Below are positions 1 through 8,960 of a DNA stretch of 64,000 nt, one piece after another. Positions within the stretch are counted from its first letter, which is position 1, and each line of letters opens with the position of its first letter. Origin of the DNA: an uncultured Oscillospiraceae bacterium (GTDB lineage: Bacteria > Bacillota > Clostridia > Oscillospirales > Oscillospiraceae); contig CAKTPI010000008.1 of NCBI GenBank assembly GCA_934591635.1, forward strand, positions 19,859 through 83,858, in the 5' to 3' direction. The notes beneath the pieces were generated by a model, which ran no database searches, had not been told where the DNA came from, and saw only the letters and a program-made list of their open reading frames with translations. The position numbers and the translations under genes were made by a program.

Positions 1-215
1 TGCCCGTGGGTGATGAACATGCCCCGGAGCTTCTTGGAATTTGCAACGACATAGGAAAAATCGGGAATCACCAGGTCAACGCCGTACATATCCTCGTCCG
101 GGAAGCCAACGCCGCAATCGACGATAATCATATCCTTGCCATACTCTAAGACGGTCATGTTTTTGCCAATTTCATCCAGACCGCCCAGAGGAATAATTTT
201 CAGTTTTTCTGCCAA
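1..215 (-). CDS. rnj: Ribonuclease J, N-terminal part (runs off the window)
   Basis: Only the first 71 codons are present; the rest lies left of the window. The translation begins MAEKLKIIPLGGLDEIGKN and continues through VDCGVGFPDEDMYGVD and VIPDFSY to a final THG(H), the start of the HxHxDH zinc site of metallo-beta-lactamase/beta-CASP nucleases. This is the standard N-terminus of bacterial RNase J, the 5'-3' exo- and endoribonuclease that processes mRNA and rRNA in Firmicutes. The start is TTG at 215-213, chosen because AGGAG (226-230) sits 10 bases upstream and the family starts here. It has an unusually long upstream region, described separately. Confidence 0.93.
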   Translation of the reverse strand, partial: MAEKLKIIPLGGLDEIGKNMTVLEYGKDMIIVDCGVGFPDEDMYGVDLVIPDFSYVVANSKKLRGMFITHG

Positions 216-299
216 ATGGTAAAATCTCCTTTCAGTATTGTAAATGGTAAGTCCTATGTTTGGGAGGGAAAACCCTCACACGAATTTTGAACACAAAAA

Positions 300-360
300 G
301 CAGGCAGCCGATTTTCAGAAAGTCCAGCCCTGAATCGCCTTTTTCCCGAAAAACGCCTGC
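300..360 (-). promoter_or_regulatory. Structured leader upstream of rnj, terminator/attenuator-like
   Basis: Read on the minus strand, GCAGGC (360-355) pairs with GCCTGC (305-300), and the closing arm is followed at once by a run of five T (299-295). Two smaller arms lie inside: TTTTT/AAAAA around a CGGG loop, and CGATTCAG facing CTGAAAATCG. The structure lies 85 bases before the TTG start of rnj and no gene occupies 216-509. It could be an attenuator or a site where RNase J acts on its own message. Whether transcription starts further right is not known; a TATACT hexamer near 443-448 lacks a convincing -35 box. Confidence 0.4.
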
Positions 361-509
361 ATTTTCTCTCTGTTTAGCGGGGAATTCATCCGCTCCCCAA
401 CGGAAGGCCGGGTCTGCCCACCCGCACCGAATACAGAGAGTATAACACAGTTTTGTGAAAAAGTATACTATTATTTTTGAACAGTCTGATTTTTATCATC
501 CGTCCCCGC

Positions 510-546
510 ATAAAAAACGCAGAGCAGCCGGATTGCCTGCTCTGCG
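510..546 (-). terminator. Rho-independent terminator of the RNHCP gene
   Basis: A perfect 10-bp stem, CGCAGAGCAG (546-537) with CTGCTCTGCG (527-518), loop of 9, followed on the minus strand by TTTTTTA (517-511). It starts 17 bases after the stop codon of the RNHCP gene. Confidence 0.88.
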
Positions 547-562
547 TCGCTGGGAAAAAGGA

Positions 563-988
563 CTATCTGAAGGTGCCGTCGCTGCCCATGAGAGCGGTCA
601 GCTCCTCCAGCCGTTCAATGGGAACAGTGGGCTGGGCCAGGGGCCTCAGGGCGATGCTCATCAGGAGCATAGGGTTGTCATCCGCGGCGACCCGATTGGA
701 GTGGAGCACGCCGCAGCGGCGGCAGCGATGGATAATGGCCCATTCGCCGCCCTTGCGCACCCACACAGCCACCGGCTCCATAATGCCGCCGCAGTCGGAG
801 GCACGGTCGCCGGGGTCAATGTCCACGTGAAGGCTGCACAGGCAGTTGCTGCAATGGTTGCGGTGCTGGGAGCCGGCATTTTCCGGGGTCATCAGGCGGC
901 CGCAGACCTTGCAGGTGAAGCTGTCGGTGCAGGGGTGATTCTGATAATAGCCTTTTTCAAATTGCTTGCGTTTGTTTTCACGGTTCAT
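563..988 (-). CDS. RNHCP domain-containing protein
   Basis: A 141-residue cytoplasmic protein of the RNHCP family (function unknown). It shows the family's cysteine pattern: FTCKVCGRLMTPE, then HRNHCSNCLCSLHVD, then PGDRASDCGGIMEPV, and a further HRCRRCG pair, eleven Cys in all, so metal binding is likely. The name-giving motif R-N-H-C-P is R-N-H-C-S here. The start is ATG 988-986, with AGGAGG 8 bases upstream; an in-frame ATG at 1018 has no such site. It is followed by its own terminator. A TATAAT hexamer on the minus strand (1220-1215) could be its -10 box, giving a leader of about 220 bases; the -35 is poor. Confidence 0.85.
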   Translation of the reverse strand: MNRENKRKQFEKGYYQNHPCTDSFTCKVCGRLMTPENAGSQHRNHCSNCLCSLHVDIDPGDRASDCGGIMEPVAVWVRKGGEWAIIHRCRRCGVLHSNRVAADDNPMLLMSIALRPLAQPTVPIERLEELTALMGSDGTFR

Positions 989-1230
989 GAAAGATTCCTC
1001 CTGAAGATTGAAAGCCAAATCTCCCGGGAGGAATGGCGGATTGCAGATTTGCCAACCTCCCGGTTAGCCCGCAATTCCCATCATAGTAGTAGTCTTCTTC
1101 AAACACATTCTCCTTCGAAGCTGCATTACAGACTGAGATTCAGTCCGCAAACCCATTGTAGCGTTGCAATCCTCCTTTGTCAAGCGCTGGCCTGCGGATG
1201 CTTTATTTTCTCTAATTATAGGGAATACTC

Positions 1231-1259
1231 TTGAATCACAGGCGGATGTTTGCTATAAT
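1231..1259 (+). promoter_or_regulatory. Sigma-A type promoter of the gdpP operon
   Basis: TTGAAT (1231-1236), 17-base spacer, TATAAT (1254-1259), 43 bases before the gdpP GTG start. The rest of 1019-1278 holds no gene; on the minus strand it contains a CCGGGAGG/CCTCCCGG inverted repeat in the untranslated region ahead of the RNHCP gene. Confidence 0.75.
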
Positions 1260-1302
1260 ACCATAGACTATTTCTCAAATGCGGGACAAGGAGGCGCGGG
1301 GC

Positions 1303-3276
1303 GTGGACAAGAAGCTGATGCGGCTGTTTCGGCCGTCACGGTCGATCTATTATGTACTGATGGTGGCCTTTGCCATTGGATCTGTAATGGTTGGGCAGTA
1401 TCTGCTGGCCGCCGCGGAGCTGGCTGCCACCGCCGCGGCGTTCTTTGTTCATCTGAGCCACCAGCGGGCCAGCAACCGGCGCATCCGTCAGTATTTGCAG
1501 CGCGCCTCCGATACCCTGGAGAGTACGGGCCAGGGGGCCAGTCCTTTTCCGGCGGTGCTGGTACAACTGGGGGACGAGAATGTGGTCTGGTGCAATGCCA
1601 AATTTACAGAGCTTACCGGCCTGACCCTAACCTCTGTCAACCATCAGCTGGAGGACGTGCTCCCCGGCGTGGGAGTGGACTGGCTGGTGACGGGAAAGAC
1701 AGAGTGCCCCAAGGAGCTGTCCATGAACGGCTGTCGGTACCGCCTGTATGGCACGGCGGTAAAAGAGAAAAACGGCCCGGCCCTGGTGGGTGTGATCTAT
1801 CTCAACGACCTGACAGAGCTCTACCAGGTGCGGGATGAATACATCCGTTCCCGGCCGGTGGTTTCCATCATCATGGTGGATAACTATGAGGAGCTGACAA
1901 AAAACCTGACAGAGGGCGCCATTTCTACCCTCAACGCCAAGCTCAACGAGGCCATCACCCGCTGGACGGAACCCTATCACGGGCTGCTGCGGAAGCTGGA
2001 GAAAAATCGCTTTCTGTTCGTTTTTGAAAAGCGGGATTTGGAGGATGCGGTTACCAATAAATTCTCTCTGCTGGAGGATATCCATGGCATTGCCAGCCCG
2101 TCCGGACTGGCAGCATCGGTGTCCATCGGCCTGGGGGTGGACGGCAGCAGCTTTGAAGAGGGCTATAATTTTGCGGCCCTGGGCATTGAGATGGCCCTGA
2201 GCCGGGGCGGCGACCAGGCAGTCATCAAGGATCGGGTGAATTTCACCTTCTACGGCGGCCGCAGTGTCGAGGCGGAATACACCAGTAAGGTGCGTTCCCG
2301 GGTTACCGCCAATTCCCTGATGGAGCTCATCGGTCAGAGCAGCCGGGTATTTGTCATGGGCCACAGCAATGCGGATCTGGACAGCCTGGGTGCGGCAATG
2401 GGCATTTGCTGCCTGTGCCGCAAGAAGGGAAAGCAGGTCAATATTGTCATTGATCTGGAAAAGAACTCTACCCCCAAGCTGATTGCCCAGGCCCAGAAGG
2501 TACCGGAATATGAGAACGTGTTCATCTCCGGCCAGGAAGCTATGGTGGCCTGCGACAACGGCAGTATCCTGGTGGTGGTGGATACCAACCGCCCCGACCA
2601 GGTGGAGTGGAAGCCGTTGCTGGAAGCCATCAATAAGGTGTGCGTGGTGGACCATCACCGCCGGGCCGCCGACTATATCAATCCCGTGGTGGTCAACCTC
2701 CACGAGACCTATGCTTCCTCCGCCTCCGAGCTGGTGACCGAACTGATCACCTATGGCGTGGACAGCAGCGATGTGCTGCCCATCGAGGCGAAGGCACTGC
2801 TGGCCGGTATCTGCATGGATACCAAATTCTTCAATGTCCGCACCGGTGAGCGCACCTTTGAGGCGGCGGCAGCGCTGCGGCGCATGGGCGCGGACACCAC
2901 GGAAGTGAAGCTGCTGATGCAGAACGACTTCAACGATACCGTTGCCAAATACCAGATCGTCAAGTCCGCCCGGCTTTACCGGGAGGAGCTGGCCATCGCC
3001 GCTCTGGATTACGAGACAAACCGCATCCTTGCGGCCCAGGCGGCAGATGATATGCTGAATATCTCCGGGATCACCGCCTCCTTTGTGCTTTTCCCGGATA
3101 AGGGGCAGACCATTATCTCTGCCCGGAGCATTGGCAAGGTGAATGTCCAGGTGGTGCTGGAGGCGCTGGGCGGCGGCGGCAACGCCATGGTGGCCGGCGC
3201 GCAGATGAAGGATACCGAGGTGAAGCAGGCACTGAGCCGCCTGATCGAATCCATTGATAAATTTTACGAAGGATAA
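1303..3276 (+). CDS. gdpP: Cyclic-di-AMP phosphodiesterase GdpP (DHH family)
   Basis: 657 residues. Two N-terminal membrane segments (about residues 13-50), a PAS-like domain, a degenerate GGDEF domain without the GGDEF motif, then DHH ([14 protein letters not shown] near residue 355; VVDHH near 450) and DHHA1 ([11 protein letters not shown] near 625) domains. This order is that of GdpP, which hydrolyses c-di-AMP and so affects cell-wall and osmotic homeostasis. The start chosen is GTG 1303, since AAGGAGG (1288-1294) precedes it by 8 bases; the ATG at 1279 has no ribosome binding site. Its stop lies 13 bases before rplI, so the two are surely cotranscribed. Confidence 0.93.
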   Translation: MDKKLMRLFRPSRSIYYVLMVAFAIGSVMVGQYLLAAAELAATAAAFFVHLSHQRASNRRIRQYLQRASDTLESTGQGASPFPAVLVQLGDENVVWCNAKFTELTGLTLTSVNHQLEDVLPGVGVDWLVTGKTECPKELSMNGCRYRLYGTAVKEKNGPALVGVIYLNDLTELYQVRDEYIRSRPVVSIIMVDNYEELTKNLTEGAISTLNAKLNEAITRWTEPYHGLLRKLEKNRFLFVFEKRDLEDAVTNKFSLLEDIHGIASPSGLAASVSIGLGVDGSSFEEGYNFAALGIEMALSRGGDQAVIKDRVNFTFYGGRSVEAEYTSKVRSRVTANSLMELIGQSSRVFVMGHSNADLDSLGAAMGICCLCRKKGKQVNIVIDLEKNSTPKLIAQAQKVPEYENVFISGQEAMVACDNGSILVVVDTNRPDQVEWKPLLEAINKVCVVDHHRRAADYINPVVVNLHETYASSASELVTELITYGVDSSDVLPIEAKALLAGICMDTKFFNVRTGERTFEAAAALRRMGADTTEVKLLMQNDFNDTVAKYQIVKSARLYREELAIAALDYETNRILAAQAADDMLNISGITASFVLFPDKGQTIISARSIGKVNVQVVLEALGGGGNAMVAGAQMKDTEVKQALSRLIESIDKFYEG

Positions 3277-3289
3277 GGAGAACATAAAA

Positions 3290-3736
3290 ATGAAGGTTAT
3301 TCTGACGCAGGATGTAAAGGGTAAGGGAAAGAAGGGGCAAATGATCGAGGTTTCCGACGGTTACGCCCGGAATTATATGCTGCCCCGGAAGATCGCCATC
3401 GAGGCAACAGCCGATGCCGTGAATACCATGAAAATGAACGACAAGGCCACCCAGGAGCGCATTGCCCGGGAGAAGGCGGAGGCTATGGAGATTTCCAAGA
3501 CCATCCGGGGCCTGACTGTGGTGGTCAAGGCCAAGGGCGGCGGAGCCGGCCGCCTGTTCGGCTCCATTACCAACCAGGAAATTGCCGACTCGATGAAGGC
3601 CCAGAGCGGCATCGCCCTGGACAAGCGGAAGATTGTCATCGCCGACCCCATTAAGAATGTGGGCACCTACACCGTCACCTGCAAGCTGGGTTATGAAATC
3701 ACGGCTCCCCTGACGGTCAAAATCGAAGAGGAATAA
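3290..3736 (+). CDS. rplI: 50S ribosomal protein L9 (bL9)
   Basis: 148 residues, the usual length. The N-terminal KOW-like RNA-binding lobe reads [17 protein letters not shown] and [12 protein letters not shown], a clear L9 signature, followed by the long connecting helix and the C-terminal lobe. The ATG at 3290 is preceded by AAGGAG (3275-3280). It sits between gdpP and dnaB as in many Firmicutes. The 100 bases after it hold only imperfect GC-rich inverted repeats (CCCTGC..GGCAGG) and the dnaB ribosome binding site. Confidence 0.97.
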   Translation: MKVILTQDVKGKGKKGQMIEVSDGYARNYMLPRKIAIEATADAVNTMKMNDKATQERIAREKAEAMEISKTIRGLTVVVKAKGGGAGRLFGSITNQEIADSMKAQSGIALDKRKIVIADPIKNVGTYTVTCKLGYEITAPLTVKIEEE

Positions 3737-3836
3737 GCTGGAATGCCCTGCTTCCGCTGCGGAAAATGCCGGATGGGCCGGGGCAGGCAGGGAATAGCCC
3801 AAAGCGTGTTATGAAACAAAGAGGGGAGAAGCCCAA

Positions 3837-5180
3837 ATGGCTATGGATGAAGAGCTGACAGCCCGCCAGGTGCCGCATTCACTGGAAGCGGAACAGGCAG
3901 TGCTGGGATCCATCCTGATCGACAGCCGCTGCATTACCGATGTGGTTGGCACGGTAAAACCGGAGGATTTTTATTTAGAGCAAAACCGGGAGATTTTTGA
4001 AACGATTTATACCATGTTCAATTTCTCCCAAACCATTGACCCGGTGACTGTGCTGGATAAGATGAAGGAACTGGGCGTCTACCACGATAATTCCCGGGAG
4101 TATATCCTTCAGTTGATGGAGATTACCCCCACTGCCGTCAATGTGGGCCGCTATGCCAAAATCGTCCAGGAGAAGGCCATGCTTCGCGGCCTGGGCCAGG
4201 CGGCCAGCGACATTGCGGAAATGGTCTCGGATCAGGTAGGTTCCTCTTCGGAGATCCTGGAATCCGCTGAAAAGAAAATTTACGCCCTACGCAAAGGCGA
4301 ACGGGGCGACAGCCTGGAGCACATCGGCACCACCCTGCACAAGGTGTTTGACCGGCTGACAGAGCTGAGCCAGTCCGATTCCGCCATCCCCGGCCTGTCT
4401 ACCGGTCTGCGGGATCTGGACACGAAGATCAATGGCCTGAACAAGTCCGATCTCATTCTGATTGCCGCCCGCCCGGCCATGGGTAAATCCGCTTTTTCCC
4501 TGAACCTGGGCGTGAATGTCGCCAAGCAATACGGCAAGACCGTGGCTGTTTTTAACCTGGAAATGTCCCGGGAGCAGTTGGCCATGCGTCTGCTGGCCGG
4601 GCAGTCCTTTGTGGACAGCCAGAAGATGGCAACCGGTAAGCTCTCCGAGGAGGAGTGGAGCAAGCTCTGCATGGGTTCCACCGCTCTGAGCCAGACGGAT
4701 ATCCGTATTGACGATAACCCTTCGGTCACCGTGGCGGAGATCAACGCCAAGTGCCGGAGGCTGGATAACCTGGGCCTGGTCATCATCGACTATTTGCAGT
4801 TGATGACCGGTTCCGGCTATGGCCGGAACAGCGAAAACCGCGTTACCGTGGTGGGCGAGATTTCCCGGGCCCTGAAGATCATGGCAAAGGAGCTGAATGT
4901 CCCGGTGATCTGCCTGAGCCAGCTGTCCCGTGCGGTGGAAAGCCGTACCGATAAGCGGCCCATTATGTCCGACCTTCGGGAATCCGGCGCCATTGAGCAG
5001 GATGCGGACGTCATTATGTTCCTATACCGAGATGAATATTACAATGCCAACAGTGAGGAGAAGGGAATCGCGGAGTGCATCGTGTCCAAGAACCGCCATG
5101 GTGAGACCGGCGCGGTGAAGCTCCAGTGGATGCCCCAGTTCCAGCTGTTTGCCGACCGGGAGTGGAAGCATGCTGAATAA
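3837..5180 (+). CDS. dnaB: Replicative DNA helicase DnaB (DnaC in Bacillus naming)
   Basis: 447 residues. The N-terminal helical domain begins at PHSLEAEQAVLGSIL (family hallmark). The RecA-type ATPase domain has Walker A ARPAMGKSAFSLN near residue 210, Walker B LVIIDYLQLM near 315, and SRALKIMAKELNVPVICLSQ with the downstream DLRESGAIEQDADV motif. It forms the hexameric helicase that unwinds DNA at the replication fork. GAGGGGAG (3820-3827) serves the ATG. The last 11 bases overlap tilS. Confidence 0.97.
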   Translation: MAMDEELTARQVPHSLEAEQAVLGSILIDSRCITDVVGTVKPEDFYLEQNREIFETIYTMFNFSQTIDPVTVLDKMKELGVYHDNSREYILQLMEITPTAVNVGRYAKIVQEKAMLRGLGQAASDIAEMVSDQVGSSSEILESAEKKIYALRKGERGDSLEHIGTTLHKVFDRLTELSQSDSAIPGLSTGLRDLDTKINGLNKSDLILIAARPAMGKSAFSLNLGVNVAKQYGKTVAVFNLEMSREQLAMRLLAGQSFVDSQKMATGKLSEEEWSKLCMGSTALSQTDIRIDDNPSVTVAEINAKCRRLDNLGLVIIDYLQLMTGSGYGRNSENRVTVVGEISRALKIMAKELNVPVICLSQLSRAVESRTDKRPIMSDLRESGAIEQDADVIMFLYRDEYYNANSEEKGIAECIVSKNRHGETGAVKLQWMPQFQLFADREWKHAE

Positions 5181-6444
5181 GCTCTGCGCCGCCCTGACGG
5201 AAGAAAATCGGATACAGCCGGGGGAGCGGATCACCTGCGCCGTCTCCGGCGGGGCGGATTCCATCGCTCTGCTGTTTGGGCTGTATCTTTTGCAGGACAA
5301 ATTAAAAATTGAGCTGCGCGCTGCCCATTTTAACCATCACCTGCGAGGGGCGGAGTCCGACGAGGATGAGCGCTTCGTCCGGGATTTCTGCGCGGGCTAC
5401 CGAATCCCGCTGGAAGTAGGCGGGGCGCAGGTGCAGCCCGGCAAGAAGGGCCTGGAGGCCGCCGCACGGGAGGCGCGGTATGCGTTTCTGCGCGGCCTCC
5501 CCGGCAAGATCGCCACGGCCCACACCGCAGATGACAATGCCGAAACCGTGCTGATGCACCTGCTGCGGGGCACGGGGCTGAAGGGACTGGGAGGCATCCG
5601 GCCTGTCAGCGGCAGCGTCATTCGCCCCATGCTGGGCATTACCCGGCAGGAGGTGGAGGCATTCCTGACGGAATACCACCTGCCCCACCGGGAGGATAGC
5701 TCTAACGCCGGGGACGCATTCCTCCGCAACCGCATCCGGCACGGTATCATGCCCCTGCTTCAGGCGGAAAATCCCAGCGCTGCCCTGTCTATTTCGGCCA
5801 TGGCGGCGCGGGTAAGGCAGGATGAGGATTATTTGCAATCCCTGCTGGAGCCGGAGCTGCCCCCTGTCAGCCGCCTGCGGGTGCTGCCGCAGCCGCTGCA
5901 ATGCCGCTATGCGGAACGCTTCCTGAAGGAAAGCGGTATCCCGGAACCGGAGCAGGCCCACATTCAGGGGGTGCTGCGCCTGATCGCATCGGAGAAACCC
6001 TCCGCCAGAATGAGTTTCCCCGGCGGGGCGGTGATTGCCAGAGATTATGAGCGCCTGGTGCGGCTGGAAACCCAGGCGGTACCGCAGGAGTGCCTTGTCC
6101 CGGTGCCCGGAAGCCTGGAGCTTCCTGCGTGGGGCATCCGCCTGCGGGCGGACATTGCGCCAAACGGCGGCACCGGTGTACGGCTTCAGGGGCCGCTGAC
6201 GGTGCGCAGCCGCCGGGAGGGGGATTCCCTTCGGCGAAACGGCGGCACCAAGAGCCTGAAGAAACGGATGATTGACCGCAAGATCAGCGCTGACCGGAGA
6301 AACCGTATTCCGGTGCTGGCAGATGACGGCGGCGTGGTGTGGGTGCAGTCCTTCGGCTTCCATTTGGACCGACTGGAGGGAGAACCCAACTGCTATCTCA
6401 TTATCGAGCCAACCCATTCACATACAAACGCCCGGGAGGAGTAG
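5170..6444 (+). CDS. tilS: tRNA(Ile)-lysidine synthase TilS
   Basis: 424 residues. The PP-loop SGGADSIALL near residue 25 binds ATP, and AAHFNHHLRGAESDEDE and HTADDNAETVLMHLLRG are typical of TilS, which attaches lysine to C34 of tRNA-Ile(CAU) so that it reads AUA. The C-terminal TilS domain is recognisable (SRREGDSLRRNGGTKSLKK). The ATG at 5170 lies inside the end of dnaB, with GGGAG upstream; earlier in-frame codons would extend into dnaB without a binding site. Confidence 0.95.
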   Translation: MLNKLCAALTEENRIQPGERITCAVSGGADSIALLFGLYLLQDKLKIELRAAHFNHHLRGAESDEDERFVRDFCAGYRIPLEVGGAQVQPGKKGLEAAAREARYAFLRGLPGKIATAHTADDNAETVLMHLLRGTGLKGLGGIRPVSGSVIRPMLGITRQEVEAFLTEYHLPHREDSSNAGDAFLRNRIRHGIMPLLQAENPSAALSISAMAARVRQDEDYLQSLLEPELPPVSRLRVLPQPLQCRYAERFLKESGIPEPEQAHIQGVLRLIASEKPSARMSFPGGAVIARDYERLVRLETQAVPQECLVPVPGSLELPAWGIRLRADIAPNGGTGVRLQGPLTVRSRREGDSLRRNGGTKSLKKRMIDRKISADRRNRIPVLADDGGVVWVQSFGFHLDRLEGEPNCYLIIEPTHSHTNAREE

Positions 6445-6450
6445 AAAGAA

Positions 6451-6993
6451 ATGGAACAGGATATTCAGAAGATTCTCATCACCGAGGAGCAGCTTCAGCG
6501 CCGCATCGAAGAGCTGGGGCAGGATCTGACCCGCGAATACGCCGATAAATTCCCCGTGATCGTGGGCGTGCTCAAGGGCGTGGTGGTTTTTTACGCGGAC
6601 ATGGTGCGCAAGATCAAGGTGCCCTGCCAGATGGACTTTATGTGGATTTCCAGTTATGCGGGAACCAACTCCACCGGCGAAATGGTGGTCAAGCGGGATG
6701 TGACTGTAGACGTAAAGGATCGCCATGTGCTGATTCTGGAGGATATTTACGATACCGGCAATTCCCTGGATTTTACCTATCGCCACCTGATGGAGAAGCA
6801 TCCTGCTTCCCTGAAAATCTGCACGCTGCTGGATAAGCCGGAGCGCCGCAAGCCGGGCATCACCCTGAAGCCGGACTATGTGGGCTTCACCGTCCCCAAT
6901 GAATTTGTGGTGGGCTATGGCCTTGACTACAACGAAGAATACCGGAACCTCCCCTATGTGGGGGTGCTCAAGCCGGAAGTTTACGAAAAATAA
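6451..6993 (+). CDS. hpt: Hypoxanthine phosphoribosyltransferase
   Basis: 180 residues. The PRPP-binding loop is VLILEDIYDTGNSL near residue 92, with VGVLKGVVVFYADM and the SSYAGT flexible loop of HPRT enzymes. It converts hypoxanthine or guanine plus PRPP to IMP or GMP (purine salvage). Only 6 bases separate it from tilS; the tilS-hpt-ftsH order is conserved across Firmicutes. Confidence 0.96.
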   Translation: MEQDIQKILITEEQLQRRIEELGQDLTREYADKFPVIVGVLKGVVVFYADMVRKIKVPCQMDFMWISSYAGTNSTGEMVVKRDVTVDVKDRHVLILEDIYDTGNSLDFTYRHLMEKHPASLKICTLLDKPERRKPGITLKPDYVGFTVPNEFVVGYGLDYNEEYRNLPYVGVLKPEVYEK

Positions 6994-7005
6994 GGAGTTA
7001 CACGA

Positions 7006-8895
7006 TTGAAAAAGCAACGCAGGAGCATCACGCCGCTGATTTATCTGGCAGTGTTGGTGCTGGTTTTCAGCTGGGCGCTGAATGAATTCGGCCAAAAATC
7101 CAACGCCGTTCCCTATTCTAATCTGGTAAAGCTCTTTCAGCAGGAGCAGGTGAGCCAGTTCCTGGTGGAGGGCAATTCCATCACCCTGATTTTGCGCAGC
7201 CCCTACAATGGGAAAACCACAATTACCTCGGGGCTGGCAGACCCGGCGGGCTTCCGCAGCCAAATGCAGAGCCTGTTTGATGAGCAAATGGCATCTGGGG
7301 TGCTTACCGCCTATGATTTTGTGGCGGACAAGAGCTATACGCCCTATGATTTTATCATCCCCCTGCTGGTAGCGGGCGGTGTGCTGCTGCTGATTTGGTC
7401 GTTCCTGATGGGGCGGATGAACGGCGGCGGCAACCCCATGGCCCAGTTCGGCAAGGCCCGCACGGTGCTGGGCGTCCCGGATAACAAAAAGGTCACCTTC
7501 GCGGATGTGGCCGGCGCGGATGAGGAAAAGCAGGAGTTGGAGGAAGTGGTGGACTTCCTGCGGGATCCGGCAAAGTACACCGCCATGGGCGCCCGCATCC
7601 CCCACGGCCTGCTGCTGGTAGGCCCTCCGGGCACCGGCAAAACCCTGCTTGCCAGGGCGACGGCCGGGGAGGCAGGCGTGCAGTTCCTGTCTATTTCCGG
7701 CTCCGACTTCGTGGAAATGTACGTGGGCGTGGGTGCAAGCCGTGTCCGTGATCTGTTTGAGCAGGCAAAAAAGCTGGCTCCGGCAATCATTTTCATTGAT
7801 GAGATCGATGCCGTGGGCCGCAAGCGCGGCAGCGGCATGGGCGGCGGCCACGATGAGCGGGAGCAGACTCTGAATCAGCTGCTGGTGGAGATGGACGGCT
7901 TCGGCACCACCGAGGGCATCATTGTCCTGGCGGCGACCAACCGGCCCGATATTCTGGATCCCGCACTGCTGCGTCCCGGCCGCTTTGACCGGCAGATTCA
8001 GGTGAACCGCCCGGATGTGAAGGGCAGAGAGGATATTCTGAAGGTGCACGCCAAGGGTAAGCACCTGGACGAGTCCGTGAACCTGCATACCATTGCTCGC
8101 TCCACGGCCGGATTTACCGGCGCGGATCTGAGCAACCTCCTGAACGAGGCGGCAATTCTGGCAGCCCGCAACAACCGGCCCGCCTTCACCATGGAGGACG
8201 TGGACGAGGCGATGATGAAGATTCTGGCTGGCCCCGCCAAGAAGAGCCATGTGGCCTCCCGCCGGGATCTGAAGACCACGGCCATCCACGAGGCAGGCCA
8301 CGCCATTGCCATGTACCGCCTGCCCACCCATGACCCGGTGCGGCATATTTCCATTGTCCCCCGGGGCAGAAGCCTGGGCGCTACCTGGAGCCTGCCGAAG
8401 GATGACAGCTCCAATATGACCCGTAATGAAATGTATGAGCAGATTGTGGCCCTGCTGGGCGGCCGGGCAGCGGAAGAGCTGTTCTTGGGGGATATCTCCG
8501 TGGGTGCCTCCAATGATATCGAGCGGGCAACAAAGCTGGCCAAGGATATGGTCGCCCGCTACGGTATGAGCGAGAAGATCGGCACGGTCAGCTATCTGGA
8601 TGACGGCGAGGTCTTCATCGGCCGGGATTACCAGAGCACCAAGAGCTATTCCGAGCAGGTGGCCGGCACCATCGACCAGGAAGTCAAAACCCTGATCGAT
8701 AAGGCCTACGACCAGTGCCGGGATATTCTGAAGCAGGACAGTGCCAAGCTCCAGGAGCTGGCGGATTACCTGCTTGCCAACGAATCCATCACCGGCGAGC
8801 AGTTCCGGAATCTGATGGAAGGCAAGGAGCTGGGCGAAGCATCCCATACCTCTCTCACCGATGGCTTTGAGGAGCCGGAGAACACAGCAGAATAA
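7006..8895 (+). CDS. ftsH: ATP-dependent zinc metalloprotease FtsH
   Basis: 629 residues. Membrane helices at about 10-28 and 115-135 bracket the extracytoplasmic part. The AAA domain has Walker [13 protein letters not shown] near residue 205, Walker [16 protein letters not shown] and the second region of homology [21 protein letters not shown]; the protease domain has the zinc site HEAGH near 428. It degrades membrane and short-lived regulatory proteins. The start is TTG 7006, with AAGGAG (6992-6997) ahead. It ends the gdpP-to-ftsH gene run, just before a terminator. Confidence 0.97.
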   Translation: MKKQRRSITPLIYLAVLVLVFSWALNEFGQKSNAVPYSNLVKLFQQEQVSQFLVEGNSITLILRSPYNGKTTITSGLADPAGFRSQMQSLFDEQMASGVLTAYDFVADKSYTPYDFIIPLLVAGGVLLLIWSFLMGRMNGGGNPMAQFGKARTVLGVPDNKKVTFADVAGADEEKQELEEVVDFLRDPAKYTAMGARIPHGLLLVGPPGTGKTLLARATAGEAGVQFLSISGSDFVEMYVGVGASRVRDLFEQAKKLAPAIIFIDEIDAVGRKRGSGMGGGHDEREQTLNQLLVEMDGFGTTEGIIVLAATNRPDILDPALLRPGRFDRQIQVNRPDVKGREDILKVHAKGKHLDESVNLHTIARSTAGFTGADLSNLLNEAAILAARNNRPAFTMEDVDEAMMKILAGPAKKSHVASRRDLKTTAIHEAGHAIAMYRLPTHDPVRHISIVPRGRSLGATWSLPKDDSSNMTRNEMYEQIVALLGGRAAEELFLGDISVGASNDIERATKLAKDMVARYGMSEKIGTVSYLDDGEVFIGRDYQSTKSYSEQVAGTIDQEVKTLIDKAYDQCRDILKQDSAKLQELADYLLANESITGEQFRNLMEGKELGEASHTSLTDGFEEPENTAE

Positions 8896-8902
8896 AAGAA
8901 CG

Positions 8903-8938
8903 CCCCGGCGAATGCGGTTTGTCCATCATTCGCCGGGG
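8903..8938. terminator. Bidirectional terminator between ftsH and the M56 gene
   Basis: A perfect 12-bp stem, CCCCGGCGAATG (8903-8914) with CATTCGCCGGGG (8927-8938), loop of 12. T-rich tails on both sides (GAATTTATTT on plus, TTCTTTTATT on minus) let it serve the two converging genes. Confidence 0.8.
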
Positions 8939-8960
8939 CTGAATTTATTTGATGACGGGA

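Noticed and set aside
455..1234. Plus-strand frame of 259 codons across the RNHCP gene
   Set aside because: It passes through the terminator and the whole RNHCP gene in antisense.
1627..3285. Long open frame (552 codons) opposite gdpP
   Set aside because: Antisense to a complete, well-recognised gene; composition follows from the third-position GC bias; no ribosome binding site or family motif.
6418..8847. 809-codon frame opposite hpt and ftsH
   Set aside because: Mirror of strongly biased coding sequence on the other strand; His/Gln-rich translation without domains.
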